64,000 bases of DNA from Spirosoma sp. (GTDB lineage Bacteria; Bacteroidota; Bacteroidia; Cytophagales; Spirosomataceae), in the NCBI RefSeq assembly GCF_026391055.1, contig NZ_JAPLET010000020.1, forward strand, positions 248,001-312,000, written 5' to 3'. Both the position numbers and the translations under genes were made by a program. This document shows, piece after piece, positions 16,713 to 25,418 of the stretch. Each line of letters begins with the position of its first letter. Position 1 is the first letter of the stretch. The notes beneath the pieces were generated by a model. That model was not told the DNA's origin. It did not search any database and was given only the letters and a program-made list of their open reading frames with translations.

Positions 16713-19520
16713 TTAGCGCGGACGGCCACCACCGCCTGGCCGGCCACCACCACCGGCTGGAGTTGCCGGAGCGGCCTGTTGCTGGTTGTCGCCACCGCCA
16801 CCACCTTCGCCATCTTTCACGTCGTCGTTATTCACCGATTTCCGGCGTTTCTGTGGCGCGTCGAAGCTCATCTTACCCAATTTGTAGCTGAACGTCAACC
16901 GAACACCGGCGTTGTAAAAGCTCGTTTGAGAGTTCTGTGTCAGAATTGGCGAGGCCAGTTCGGAACGCTGCGTGAATGGGTGGTTGAAGATGTTCTCTCC
17001 CGCCAGACCCAGGCTGGCTTTCTTATTATTGAATTCTTTCCGCATACCAATGCTGTAGAAGTACATCGGAGTCTGATAGCCCTGCAATTGTACCTGCTTG
17101 CCACGTCCACCGCCAAAGAGCTGGAATGCCCAGCCATTGCTGAGGGTTACGCTGCTTTGAATCCGGCCACCTATTACCCAGCCGGAGTTAGAGGCCGAAT
17201 AGACTGGGTTAGCGTTATTGTTTGTCAGGCTAACGTGGTATAGATCGAGGCCACCGCCCAGTTGCAGTTTGCGGAAGAGTGTCCCGTTACCGAACAGGTT
17301 CAGGCCAACGGCGTCCTGCCGACCAACGTTCTGATAGGTAGTCCGGATCACCTGCTGAAAAACCTGGCTGGTCACATCACCGAACGACTGGACCGATACG
17401 TCACGAACGGCGGTGATTTCATTGGCTGTACGCCGGGCAAAAAGCGAAGCGTTCAGGTAAAGCCCTTTGATATTGCCGCTGGTGCTGAACTCGACATTGT
17501 CTGTAAACTCGGGCGATAGCAGCGGATTACCCTGAGTGATGTTCGTTGGGTTTGCCGAGTTAACGTTCGGGTTAAGAAACTGGATGCCGGGGCGTTGAAT
17601 ACGACGGTTATAGGCCAGTTTAATAATCTTGCCGCCTTTCAGGCTCTTCGAGATATTGATGCTGGGAACCAGCGTACCATAATCCGGGATAGCGGTTGAC
17701 TGGCCGCTCACTTCTTTGCTGAACCGGGCATCAATAAACGTGTACTCATAACGAGCCCCCGCTTTGATGGTATATTTGTTTTTGGTCGACAGCGTGTAGG
17801 ACAGATACGTGGCTGCAATGTCCTGGTTGTAGAACAGTGTATTGGATGGGCGGCTCTGGTCAACGATGTAGTCGCCGGTATCGCCGGTAGCCAGGTAGTA
17901 AGTGTAGTCGCTGTTTACTTTCCGGAAAATACCTTTAGCCCCGAATTCAAGCAATTGATTGGTTTTGATGGGCGTCTGGTAGTCAATTTGCAGCGTGGAC
18001 TCCTGGTTGTAACTCAGGTTGTCGTTCTTTTGTCGAGCCGTAATCGTTTGAAAATCAGTGCCGCTCAAAATGTCTGCGACAAAATTGTTTGTCCGGTTGT
18101 TCCGGCTGAATAACGCCAGAATGCTGAACTCCTGCTGGGGCTTGTAAATCTTGGTATAGGTTACGTTCGCATCTACCGTACCTGACAGGTCTTTAGTCTG
18201 AACGTTCCGGTCGTTGATCGTCGGGAAATAACTGTTGGGACCGGTTGTTTGAGTCAGCAGATTGTATTGGTTTGCTGTGCCATTCCGGGCTCCATAACGG
18301 AGACTGGCGGTAAGAGATGTCCGTTTGTCGATGTCGTAATCCCACCCTAGCTGGTAGTTGCCAAACAGCCGTTGGCTAAGCGTAGTGGCTGTCTGAAGGG
18401 TACGGGTGCTTGCTGAGAACGTGTTCGTCGTTGCGTCGTAACTGCGGGTTGTCTGGTCGTTGGTAAAAGCGCCTTTTACATTGTATTCAGCCCTGCCAAA
18501 TCCGCTGAGTGAAAATCCCATTTTGCCCGTACGGTAGTTGCCGCTCAGGCCCAGGTTACTGCCCCGGTTTCCTGCGCCCCCATTCACATCGAGGGTAGCG
18601 CCCTGCAGGGTCGTTTTCTTGGTTACGATATTGATGATACCCGCTGATCCTTCGGCATCGTATTTGGCCGAGGGGGAAGTGATCACTTCAACCGTCTTAA
18701 TCATGTCGGCCGGAATCTGCTTCAAGGCATCGGCCACGCTGCTGGCGACAATGGTAGAGGGTTTGTTGTTGATAAGTACCGTAACATTGGCACTACCCCG
18801 TAAACTGACGTTACCGTCCAGATCGACCGACAGCATAGGCACTTTGCGCAGAATGTCACCGGCGTCGCCACCTTTGGCGGCAATATCCTTGTCGGCGTTG
18901 TACACCAGCCGGTCGACTTTCTCTTCGATCATGGCGGCCTGTCCTACCACATTCACCTCGTTCAGCGTTCGAACATCGGCAGATAGTTTTATGGTGCCCA
19001 GATTAATGTCACTGTTTTTGTCAATGGTGAGCAGGCTGCTTCGTTTATCCTTATAGCCGATAAACGAATACTGTAGCCGGTAGCGGCCCGGTGCTACTTT
19101 GCCGAGGGTAAATTTACCTTTAGCATCGGCGGTAGTACCGTCAATAGGTTTGTTGGTAGCGGTGTTGAGTAAAGCGATTGTTGCAAATTCGACTGGTTTG
19201 TTCGTTGTTGAATCCATCAGGATACCGGTGATCTTACCCGTCCCCCGAACGATTGGCTCCGCTTCTGACGGAGTGGCGCCTACCTGGGGCGGTACACCTG
19301 CCGGACTACCAATGCGGGATGGCCGGGAGCCCGCCGGTGCGGTAAAATTATCCGGACGGGTATTGGCTGGCGTTGTGCCGAAAGGGTCTGGTGCAGGCGA
19401 TGGTGTAATCGTGGTATCCGTAGAAGGTGTTGTCGGCCTTCCACTGGCAGGGGTCTCCGTTGTTTGGGCAAGGGAGACGGTTGCACTAACGATGAGTAAA
19501 GAAAATAACAGGGCTTTCAT
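16713..19520 (-). CDS. TonB-dependent receptor-like outer-membrane beta-barrel protein
   Basis: A 935-residue outer-membrane protein. A signal peptide ends near SLAQ (residue 19). A Pro/Thr-rich linker (about 20-90) is followed by a carboxypeptidase-like regulatory domain (GTGKITGILMDSTTNKPVEFATI, about 93-180) and a plug (KGGDAGDILRKVPMLSVDLDGNVSLRG). The C-terminal two thirds form a beta-barrel of the OMP_b-brl_3 type. It is unusual in ending not at the barrel but in a tail of about 45 residues with KRRKSVN, poly-Gly, QQQ and RPGGGGRPR. No SusD partner is adjacent, so the ligand is unknown. Confidence 0.88.
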   Translation of the reverse strand: MKALLFSLLIVSATVSLAQTTETPASGRPTTPSTDTTITPSPAPDPFGTTPANTRPDNFTAPAGSRPSRIGSPAGVPPQVGATPSEAEPIVRGTGKITGILMDSTTNKPVEFATIALLNTATNKPIDGTTADAKGKFTLGKVAPGRYRLQYSFIGYKDKRSSLLTIDKNSDINLGTIKLSADVRTLNEVNVVGQAAMIEEKVDRLVYNADKDIAAKGGDAGDILRKVPMLSVDLDGNVSLRGSANVTVLINNKPSTIVASSVADALKQIPADMIKTVEVITSPSAKYDAEGSAGIINIVTKKTTLQGATLDVNGGAGNRGSNLGLSGNYRTGKMGFSLSGFGRAEYNVKGAFTNDQTTRSYDATTNTFSASTRTLQTATTLSQRLFGNYQLGWDYDIDKRTSLTASLRYGARNGTANQYNLLTQTTGPNSYFPTINDRNVQTKDLSGTVDANVTYTKIYKPQQEFSILALFSRNNRTNNFVADILSGTDFQTITARQKNDNLSYNQESTLQIDYQTPIKTNQLLEFGAKGIFRKVNSDYTYYLATGDTGDYIVDQSRPSNTLFYNQDIAATYLSYTLSTKNKYTIKAGARYEYTFIDARFSKEVSGQSTAIPDYGTLVPSINISKSLKGGKIIKLAYNRRIQRPGIQFLNPNVNSANPTNITQGNPLLSPEFTDNVEFSTSGNIKGLYLNASLFARRTANEITAVRDVSVQSFGDVTSQVFQQVIRTTYQNVGRQDAVGLNLFGNGTLFRKLQLGGGLDLYHVSLTNNNANPVYSASNSGWVIGGRIQSSVTLSNGWAFQLFGGGRGKQVQLQGYQTPMYFYSIGMRKEFNNKKASLGLAGENIFNHPFTQRSELASPILTQNSQTSFYNAGVRLTFSYKLGKMSFDAPQKRRKSVNNDDVKDGEGGGGGDNQQQAAPATPAGGGGRPGGGGRPR

Positions 19521-19741
19521 GAGGTTGTAGATTAACGGCTCAAAAGTGAGACGCTATATTTATAGGATAAAAACTATTTGGCTGAATGACGTTTTTTACA
19601 TGCCGAAAGCAACAAATAGCGTGGTGAAGAAAAAAAGTACAAAAGCTGTTTGGACGAGAAAGGCATCGGTACACAGCCCTGATACGAAGCAAACGGCCAA
19701 CAAAAACATTTGTTTAATCTGGTGACTTATTGGTAATCCAG

Positions 19742-19749
19742 TACATTTG
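19742..19749 (+). promoter_or_regulatory. Putative -7 element (TACATTTG) for glycosyltransferase operon
   Basis: TACATTTG matches TAnnTTTG and ends 41 bp before the ATG at 19791, leaving a leader of about 38 nt. It is also upstream of an in-frame TTG at 19758. No regular -33 box is seen. Confidence 0.5.
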
Positions 19750-19790
19750 TCGGTTCATTGAAGGCTTCCCGCGAGCAATATTCGAGTGCC

Positions 19791-21254
19791 ATGACACGAC
19801 TTTTTTTATTACTTATCCTATTTTGCCCTGTTTTCTTCTTGTTTACCTATAATTCAACGTATGGCTACGACGCGCTGGAATATCTGGTGATAGCGCGTTC
19901 GCTCAACGAAGGATACTCGTTATATGATTTCATTCCGTCCAAGTCATACCTGATTTATGCATCGACCAATGTGCTGCTATCGCTGCTGGGGGGCTATAAT
20001 CACGCCAGTGTTTCGGGTTTGATCATGTTGCTGGCCATGGGTTGTGTGCTGTCGGCCTGGCGGGCTGCTCGTCAGTTTGGAGAGCGGGCTGCCCTTATTA
20101 CAGCTGCGCTGACGGCTGCCTGCTGTTTTTTTATGGAAATGAATTTCCTAGAACCCGAAAGCTGGATTGGTATTTTCGGTCTTAACGCGTTTTTGCTGGC
20201 TACCGACGGCAAAGAACAGTCGGGCTGGCGATGGCTGGGAGCCGGTGTCCTGCTCGGCATTGCCATGTGTTTTAAGAGTGTAGCTGCTTTTTACGTCGTC
20301 GGATTCGGCGCTTTCATCCTGCTTTTATGGCTTGCCGGACGGCTTTCATTCTGGCCGATGGTAGCCAGAGGGATGCTGGTGCTGCTGGGCTTTCTGCTGC
20401 CGCTGTCGCTCTCCGCTTTGTATTTTTACGTGACGAACCGATTGGACGCTCACCTGGAATGGACGTATATTTATCCGTTTGGCGGCTATCCATCTCACAC
20501 AATTTTTCTGGTTAAGTTCCTGATCAAATTAAGCTGGTTTTTGCTCCTGCTGGCAGTGTCGATCGTTTTGATGGTACGACAGCCTTACCGGGCCGCCTAC
20601 CAGCGAACACCGGCCCTTTGGCTGGCGTTGCTACTGGCAGGTTTCTCCTGTATCGCTATGCTGAAAACGCAGGCAAGCCATTATTTCTTTCCGGCAGCTG
20701 TTTTCTTTTCGGTTCATCTGGGCTTTATGGCTGATAAGTGGTTAGGACAGTACGAACGGCGGTATACCTATGTGCCGTACCGATCTATATTTATGGGCGT
20801 TGGGGCTGTGGGTATACTGGTCCTGATCAGTGCGTTTTTGTACCGGCCCGATGCTATCAAACGATTCGTGACGGTTGCCGATTATTCGGGAGAAAAAGAG
20901 GCCGGTGACTTCATTCGTGAACAGGCCGGACCCAACGGAAAAGTCTTGCTATTTGACAATGCACTGAGCCTGTATTACCTGTCGGACCGGGAGCCAAATG
21001 TCCCTTTCTTTTTTACGGAGATGCAGACGACACACTATATAAAGTCGCATCCGGACACCTACAAGCACGCTTTAGCCGATACAAGTTTAAAGATGGTGGT
21101 GTTTGGAAATCGGTCGAGCGTTATCGACGATAGTACTGCTCTGAATAACCCTGCCAATGCCTATGCTATCCGGCAGTTGCGGGCAGGGCTACAAAAAAAC
21201 TTTGTGCAAGTCAAAAACCCACGCTTCCCGTTGCTTTACTGGGTTCGTAAGTAA
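19791..21254 (+). CDS. Glycosyltransferase family 39-type membrane protein
   Basis: A 487-residue multi-pass membrane protein from ATG 19791 (MTRLFLLLILFCPVFFLF); an in-frame TTG at 19758 would add 11 polar residues and weaken the N-terminus. About ten hydrophobic helices and an early acidic loop (TYGYDALEYLVIARSL) fit GT-C transferases of the ArnT/PMT type, which move a sugar from a polyprenyl-phosphate donor outside the membrane. The C-terminal 120 residues form a soluble periplasmic domain (AGDFIREQAGPNGKVLLFDN). It is followed by a GT2 enzyme that could make such a donor, so the pair probably forms a functional unit. The acceptor is unknown. Confidence 0.8.
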   Translation: MTRLFLLLILFCPVFFLFTYNSTYGYDALEYLVIARSLNEGYSLYDFIPSKSYLIYASTNVLLSLLGGYNHASVSGLIMLLAMGCVLSAWRAARQFGERAALITAALTAACCFFMEMNFLEPESWIGIFGLNAFLLATDGKEQSGWRWLGAGVLLGIAMCFKSVAAFYVVGFGAFILLLWLAGRLSFWPMVARGMLVLLGFLLPLSLSALYFYVTNRLDAHLEWTYIYPFGGYPSHTIFLVKFLIKLSWFLLLLAVSIVLMVRQPYRAAYQRTPALWLALLLAGFSCIAMLKTQASHYFFPAAVFFSVHLGFMADKWLGQYERRYTYVPYRSIFMGVGAVGILVLISAFLYRPDAIKRFVTVADYSGEKEAGDFIREQAGPNGKVLLFDNALSLYYLSDREPNVPFFFTEMQTTHYIKSHPDTYKHALADTSLKMVVFGNRSSVIDDSTALNNPANAYAIRQLRAGLQKNFVQVKNPRFPLLYWVRK

Positions 21255-21281
21255 CCTCACCATTGTTCGCCTGTTTTCGAT

Positions 21282-21289
21282 TACTTTTG
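21282..21289 (+). promoter_or_regulatory. Putative -7 element (TACTTTTG) giving a nearly leaderless GT2 mRNA
   Basis: TACTTTTG matches TAnnTTTG and ends only 5 bp before the ATG at 21295. With normal spacing, transcription would begin within about 2 nt of the start codon. An ATTG 16 bp upstream is a poor -33 box. It could be a chance match, since the gene may simply be cotranscribed with the upstream gene. Confidence 0.35.
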
Positions 21290-21294
21290 TTTTT

Positions 21295-21978
21295 ATGCTG
21301 CTATCAGTTCTTATCCCTGCGTATAACGAGATTACATCAATTGATATCCTTCTCGAAAAAATTCAGGCTGTTCCAATAAATAAAGAAATTATCATTGTCG
21401 ACGATGGCTCAACGGATGGTACCCGCGAGCGGCTGTTAACGTTTAGCGATATCCCCAACGTCCGGGTAATCTTCCATGAAAAGAACCAGGGCAAGGGAGC
21501 GGCTATCCGGACTGCCATTCAGCACATGACCGGCGACATTGCCATTGTCCAGGATGCCGATCTGGAATACGAACCGCAGGATTACCTGGCACTCGTTAAA
21601 CCCATCGCCGACGGAAAAGAGAAAGTAATTTATGGGTCGCGCTTTCTGAATCCCGAAAACCGGCATTCGTATTTTAGCTTCTACGTGGGTGGTCAGGTGG
21701 TTACGCTGCTGACAAATATTTTGTTTAATCAGCGGCTTACGGATGAGCCAACATGTTATAAAGTATTCGACGCCAACTTATTACGGTCCATTCCTCTCGA
21801 CTGTACCCGTTTTGAATTTTGTCCGGAAGTAACGGCCAAAGTGGCCAAGCGGGGAATTCGGATTAAAGAGCTGCCGATTAACTATTATCCCCGCTCCATT
21901 GCTGAAGGGAAAAAGATTTCCTGGCTGGATGGGGTAGAGGCTATCTGGGTACTGCTCAAATACCGGCTAATAAAATGA
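21295..21978 (+). CDS. GT2 glycosyltransferase, dolichyl-phosphate mannose synthase-like
   Basis: A 227-residue GT-A enzyme from ATG 21295 (MLLSVLIPAYNE); a frame extending further upstream overlaps the previous gene and lacks homology. IIIVDDGSTDGT holds the first nucleotide-binding Asp. QGKGAAIRTAI and VQDADLEYEPQDY hold the DxD metal site. YGSRF and DEPTCYKVF complete the DPM1-like pattern. It likely charges a polyprenyl-phosphate carrier with a sugar at the cytoplasmic face for use by the GT39-like enzyme 40 bp upstream. It lacks the C-terminal membrane helices of the longer bacterial versions. Confidence 0.88.
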   Translation: MLLSVLIPAYNEITSIDILLEKIQAVPINKEIIIVDDGSTDGTRERLLTFSDIPNVRVIFHEKNQGKGAAIRTAIQHMTGDIAIVQDADLEYEPQDYLALVKPIADGKEKVIYGSRFLNPENRHSYFSFYVGGQVVTLLTNILFNQRLTDEPTCYKVFDANLLRSIPLDCTRFEFCPEVTAKVAKRGIRIKELPINYYPRSIAEGKKISWLDGVEAIWVLLKYRLIK

Positions 21979-21985
21979 TGTTTTA

Positions 21986-22037
21986 GTCGTGTAGCTGTGT
22001 GGTCAGTCTCTTAAAACTGACCACACAGCTACACGAC
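21986..22037. repeat. Perfect 22-bp inverted repeat between convergent genes (terminator/REP-like)
   Basis: The arms at 21986-22007 and 22016-22037 are exact reverse complements around an 8-nt loop (CTCTTAAA). There is no T-tract. It lies 7 bp after the GT2 stop and about 80 bp before the convergent RluA-type gene. The wording of the arm (GTGTAGCTG, GTGTGGTCAG) is related to the dyad at 50661-50708, which suggests a dispersed element rather than a one-off terminator. Confidence 0.75.
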
Positions 22038-22118
22038 AAGCTTAGCCGACAGTTATGTGTTCTTACAGGGTAAGTAAGCGGGTTTAACTATAATGGAAAA
22101 CCTGTAGACTGATAATCT

Positions 22119-23045
22119 TTACTCCTCTTCGCGTTCTCTGACCATTGCCAAAAACGATTTGGGAATGGGGGCGTTAAAGCGCATGGAAACGCCTGTTATT
22201 GGGTGCTCAAACGCCAGTACTTCGGCGTGCAGGCCCAGTCGACCAATGGGGTCGGTTTCAGCACCGTATTTGGCATCGCCAGCCACCGGGTGACCAATGT
22301 CCTGCATGTGCACCCGAATCTGGTTTTTACGCCCCGTTTCCAGCTCCAGTTCCAGCAAGGCATAACCATTTCCGGTTTTTGTAACCGTATAGTTAGTAAT
22401 TGAAAGCTGGCCCGTATCAGGATTTTGGCTGGAATACACGATCAATGCTTTGCTCTCGCGAAGGTATGATGTGATAGTGCCCTGAGGAGGTTCCGGAATA
22501 CCCTCTACCAACGCCACGTAGGTTCGCTCTTTGGTTGTTGCGTTCCAGGATTCCTGCATCAGTCTCTGCACTTTTTCGCTTTTGGCAAACATCATTACGC
22601 CCGAAGTTTCGCGGTCGAGACGGTGAATGATAAATATCTTATTCTTGGGGTTTTCCTTTTTCGTGTATTCGCTCAGAATACCATAGGCCGTCCGGTCTCG
22701 CTCTTTATTGGTTGCCATTGAAAGCAACCCGGCCTGTTTGTTAATGACAATCAGGAACTGATCTTCGTACAGAATGGTGAGTCCGCGGTACTGCGATGTT
22801 TGTGGCGCCCGATTGGCCGCTACCGTAACGGACTGACCAGGCTTTAGTGGGTGGTTGAACTGAGTATACACTTTTCCATCAACCAAAATCTGCTTGTTAC
22901 TGAGCAGTGACTTAATGTTGTTTCGGTTCTTGTGCGGCAACTGGGCAATTAAAAATGCCATTAGTTCGGCAGGCTCCGAAACGGGCAGTATGACATCGGT
23001 ACGCTGGCCGCGTTGTTTGCGGGGCTTGTCGTCGGTATTCTCCAT
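22119..23045 (-). CDS. RluA-family pseudouridine synthase
   Basis: A 308-residue RNA-modifying enzyme. An N-terminal S4-like RNA-binding domain (NIKSLLSNKQILVDGKVY) precedes the synthase domain. The catalytic Asp lies in HRLDRETSGVMMFAKS, and KNQIRVHMQDIGHPVAGDAKYG is the downstream family motif. It converts uridine to pseudouridine in 23S rRNA and/or tRNA; the exact target site cannot be told from sequence. The N-terminal 25 residues are charged and basic (PRKQRGQRTD). A promoter element is placed so close to the ATG that the mRNA may be leaderless. Confidence 0.9.
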   Translation of the reverse strand: MENTDDKPRKQRGQRTDVILPVSEPAELMAFLIAQLPHKNRNNIKSLLSNKQILVDGKVYTQFNHPLKPGQSVTVAANRAPQTSQYRGLTILYEDQFLIVINKQAGLLSMATNKERDRTAYGILSEYTKKENPKNKIFIIHRLDRETSGVMMFAKSEKVQRLMQESWNATTKERTYVALVEGIPEPPQGTITSYLRESKALIVYSSQNPDTGQLSITNYTVTKTGNGYALLELELETGRKNQIRVHMQDIGHPVAGDAKYGAETDPIGRLGLHAEVLAFEHPITGVSMRFNAPIPKSFLAMVREREEE

Positions 23046-23049
23046 ACGG

Positions 23050-23057
23050 CAAAGGTA
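23050..23057 (-). promoter_or_regulatory. Putative -7 element (TACCTTTG) giving a nearly leaderless mRNA
   Basis: The minus strand reads TACCTTTG, an exact TAnnTTTG match, ending 4 bp before the ATG at 23043-23045. With a -7-centred box the start site would be at or next to the start codon. No -33 TTTG is found 19-21 bp upstream. Confidence 0.45.
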
Positions 23058-23100
23058 CGGCTTCGGCGCCGATCTTGCTTGTATTCATTTCGACTGTCAT

Positions 23101-23126
23101 AAAAAAGGCCTGCGTCAACGCAGGCC
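23101..23126 (-). terminator. Rho-independent terminator of the LytTR operon
   Basis: On the minus strand a G/C-rich stem (GGCCTGCG, tetraloop, CGCAGGCC; 23107-23126) is followed at once by six T residues (23106-23101). It begins 60 bp after the stop of the LytTR gene. This is the most classical intrinsic terminator in the window. Confidence 0.88.
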
Positions 23127-23185
23127 AAAGGGAGGGTTTAGAGATAGTAATCAGGTAAAGACAAGAAGACGGGGAGTATCTTGAT

Positions 23186-23965
23186 TTATTTGCCCAGCCA
23201 CTCTTTAAATTCGGTCATTCGGTCGCCACTGACGAAGACTTCCTGACGGGATTTAGGGGCCAGATCAAGCTTAAGTTTACCCGCCGAAAAGGTATGAATG
23301 GTCTGAATGGCAGGTAGCGAAACTAGAAACTGACGGCTGATCCGAAAAAACTGGCGTGGGTTTAATATCTGCGTTAACTTATCTAAACTGTAATCGACAG
23401 GAAGGGTCAACCCATCTTTGGTAACCAGAAAAACGACTTTTTCTTCCAGATAAAAATAGGCAATATCGCCGGTTTCGATGCTTCTTATCTTCGTGCCGAT
23501 GGTTATCATAAACCGCTCTTTATAATCGGTCTGTTTTGATTTGCCAATCAGTTTCAGCAACGTTTCGATGTCATGAGCCGACGTTGAGGCTGGCTCTCCA
23601 AACTGTTTCTTCAGGGCTTTATACTTTTCGATAGCCGCTACCAGTTCGTCATAATTAATAGGTTTAAGCAAGTAGTCGATGCTGTTGACTTTAAATGCCT
23701 GAATCATATACTCATCGTAAGCGGTTGTAAAAATGACGGGCGTTGTTAGCTGCGTTTGTTCGAAAATCCGAAAGCCAAGATCGTCTTCCAGATGTATATC
23801 CATAAATACCAGGTCGATGGGCGCAGGTGTTTCGTCGAACCACGCTACGGCTTCGGCTACCGAAGGAATACGAGCCAGTACTTTTATGGTTGGATCATAT
23901 TTGTGAAGCAAACTTTCGAGCCGTTTAGCTGTCAGATTTTCGTCTTCAATAATAGTGACGTTCAT
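23186..23965 (-). CDS. LytTR-type response regulator
   Basis: A 259-residue DNA-binding response regulator. The receiver domain (about 1-120) has IIEDEN at the acidic pocket, phospho-acceptor Asp56 in LVFMDIHL, and the conserved Lys in LLKPINYDEL. A linker leads to the LytTR domain (about 155-255), with FYLEEKVVFLVTKDG, FFRISRQFLVSL and FVSGDRMTEFKEWLG. It is encoded 63 bp downstream of the LytS-type kinase, its evident partner. LytTR regulators bind paired direct repeats upstream of target genes; targets here are unknown. A strong terminator follows. Confidence 0.93.
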   Translation of the reverse strand: MNVTIIEDENLTAKRLESLLHKYDPTIKVLARIPSVAEAVAWFDETPAPIDLVFMDIHLEDDLGFRIFEQTQLTTPVIFTTAYDEYMIQAFKVNSIDYLLKPINYDELVAAIEKYKALKKQFGEPASTSAHDIETLLKLIGKSKQTDYKERFMITIGTKIRSIETGDIAYFYLEEKVVFLVTKDGLTLPVDYSLDKLTQILNPRQFFRISRQFLVSLPAIQTIHTFSAGKLKLDLAPKSRQEVFVSGDRMTEFKEWLGK

Positions 23966-24028
23966 AGGCGTATAGAACGAATGGCCGAATAATAAGCTCT
24001 ATTTATAAAAAGTAAGCTTCTTTATGGT

Positions 24029-25228
24029 TCAAGCATGTGTGCGTAAATCGGTTGTTACACTGGTACGCTCACTCACTGATTCATTCATTCGTTCATTGAG
24101 TAACAAGGGAATTTTTATAACAAAGCTACCTTCACTATCACTAACCCGAACGGGCCGGTCGGTAAGGAGTGCGTAGCGGGTGATGATATTTTGCAGACCC
24201 ATGCCGGTCGATGTTTCGGACTGGGGGCGGGGTTGCAAATTGTTCTTGACAACCAGACAGTCGCCTTCCAGCAGAATATGCACCTTCAACGGCTCTTTGG
24301 CCGACATGCGGTTGTGTTTAACGGCGTTCTCGACCAGTAACTGGAGTGTCAGCGGGGCAATGCTGTACCGGGTCTGGTCGGCTTCAGGAACGCTGATGAG
24401 AACATCGAATTTGTTCTCAAAGCGTATGTTCAGTAGAAATCGGTAGGCCTGAATAAAATCCAGTTCGGTTCTCAGCAAGACTCGTTCGTTATCCTTCTGC
24501 TCCAGAATGTAGCGGTAGGCCCTCGATAGCTGGTCGATGAATTTCTCCGAAAGTTCGGCATCGGCATGGACCAGCGAGGATAGTATGCTCAGGCTGTTGA
24601 ACAGAAAGTGCGGATTTACCTGGCTTTTCAGAGCGGCAAACTGAGCTTGTACATTTTCTTTCTCCAATCGTTCGGCGCGTACCTGAACAACCTCCAGCTC
24701 GCGATAAGCCCGCCGGTTGGCGGCCAGATAGAAAGCAGACAGCATGGCCATAACCGTTAAGCCGTTGTTGACGCGTCGGCGTTGTTCACTCCGCTTTCGT
24801 CGTTCTTCCAGCAGTGCCGGTGTTGGGACCGGACGCTGTGGACGTATTTCCTGGTCGTGATAAACACCGAAGTTTCGTTCAAGCGCAGTATCGAGGCCAC
24901 GCCAGGTCATAGAGAAGGCAAAGTTAAAGACCAACGCCAGCGCACTGGCAATAACCAGGGTAGCCAGCTGAGCAGGAATTTTAAATTCGATAAGGAACCC
25001 TTCTCCGAAACGCTTGAACAGCACCTGCTGCAGCCATTCCGTAACGGTGAGCCAGGCATAAAAAAACAGAACCGTCAGGATCGTTTCTACTATCCAGAAG
25101 GGCACATTGCGTGCCATCAGTAACCAGTTCAGCGTGGGCACATTAACGTACAGCCGAATTGGAAAGTAGATAACGAATACGCTAAGGGCTAGTTGCCACT
25201 TTTGCGACGTCGTCAGACGATTGGACAT
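24029..25228 (-). CDS. LytS-type sensor histidine kinase
   Basis: A 399-residue membrane sensor kinase of the His_kinase/LytS class. Hydrophobic helices lie at about 12-30, 44-63, 86-107 and 157-172. A basic stretch (EERRKRSEQRRR, 141-152) sits before the last helix. The cytoplasmic part carries the phospho-acceptor His207 in QVNPHFLFNSLSIL, followed by an ATPase domain with LLVENAVKHN and GMGLQNIITRY. It would phosphorylate the LytTR regulator encoded 63 bp downstream. No recognisable ligand domain is present, so the signal is unknown. Confidence 0.92.
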   Translation of the reverse strand: MSNRLTTSQKWQLALSVFVIYFPIRLYVNVPTLNWLLMARNVPFWIVETILTVLFFYAWLTVTEWLQQVLFKRFGEGFLIEFKIPAQLATLVIASALALVFNFAFSMTWRGLDTALERNFGVYHDQEIRPQRPVPTPALLEERRKRSEQRRRVNNGLTVMAMLSAFYLAANRRAYRELEVVQVRAERLEKENVQAQFAALKSQVNPHFLFNSLSILSSLVHADAELSEKFIDQLSRAYRYILEQKDNERVLLRTELDFIQAYRFLLNIRFENKFDVLISVPEADQTRYSIAPLTLQLLVENAVKHNRMSAKEPLKVHILLEGDCLVVKNNLQPRPQSETSTGMGLQNIITRYALLTDRPVRVSDSEGSFVIKIPLLLNERMNESVSERTSVTTDLRTHA

Positions 25229-25393
25229 AATGCGTACGGTTTATAAACAAAACTAAGTATATACGGTAGATAGCAAAAAAGAAACCGGCGGAATGCCCGT
25301 TTCAGGAATCTGAATGACGCCATTCTGATTTCGAAGTAAGGTAGATATTTCAGTAAATGCTCCTGTATCCTGAGCAGGGTAGGTTGAAATCCA

Positions 25394-25401
25394 TACATTT
25401 G
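25394..25401 (+). promoter_or_regulatory. Putative -7 element (TACATTTG) for SdiA-regulated-like gene
   Basis: TACATTTG matches TAnnTTTG and ends 17 bp before the ATG at 25419, giving a leader of roughly 14 nt. No clear -33 box is seen. Confidence 0.55.
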
Positions 25402-25418
25402 CTCAAAATCGGACTGTT

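Noticed and set aside
25213..25398. 61-codon minus-strand frame upstream of the LytS-type gene
   Set aside because: It overlaps the start of the kinase gene, is basic and aromatic without pattern, and a promoter for the opposite strand lies in its vicinity.
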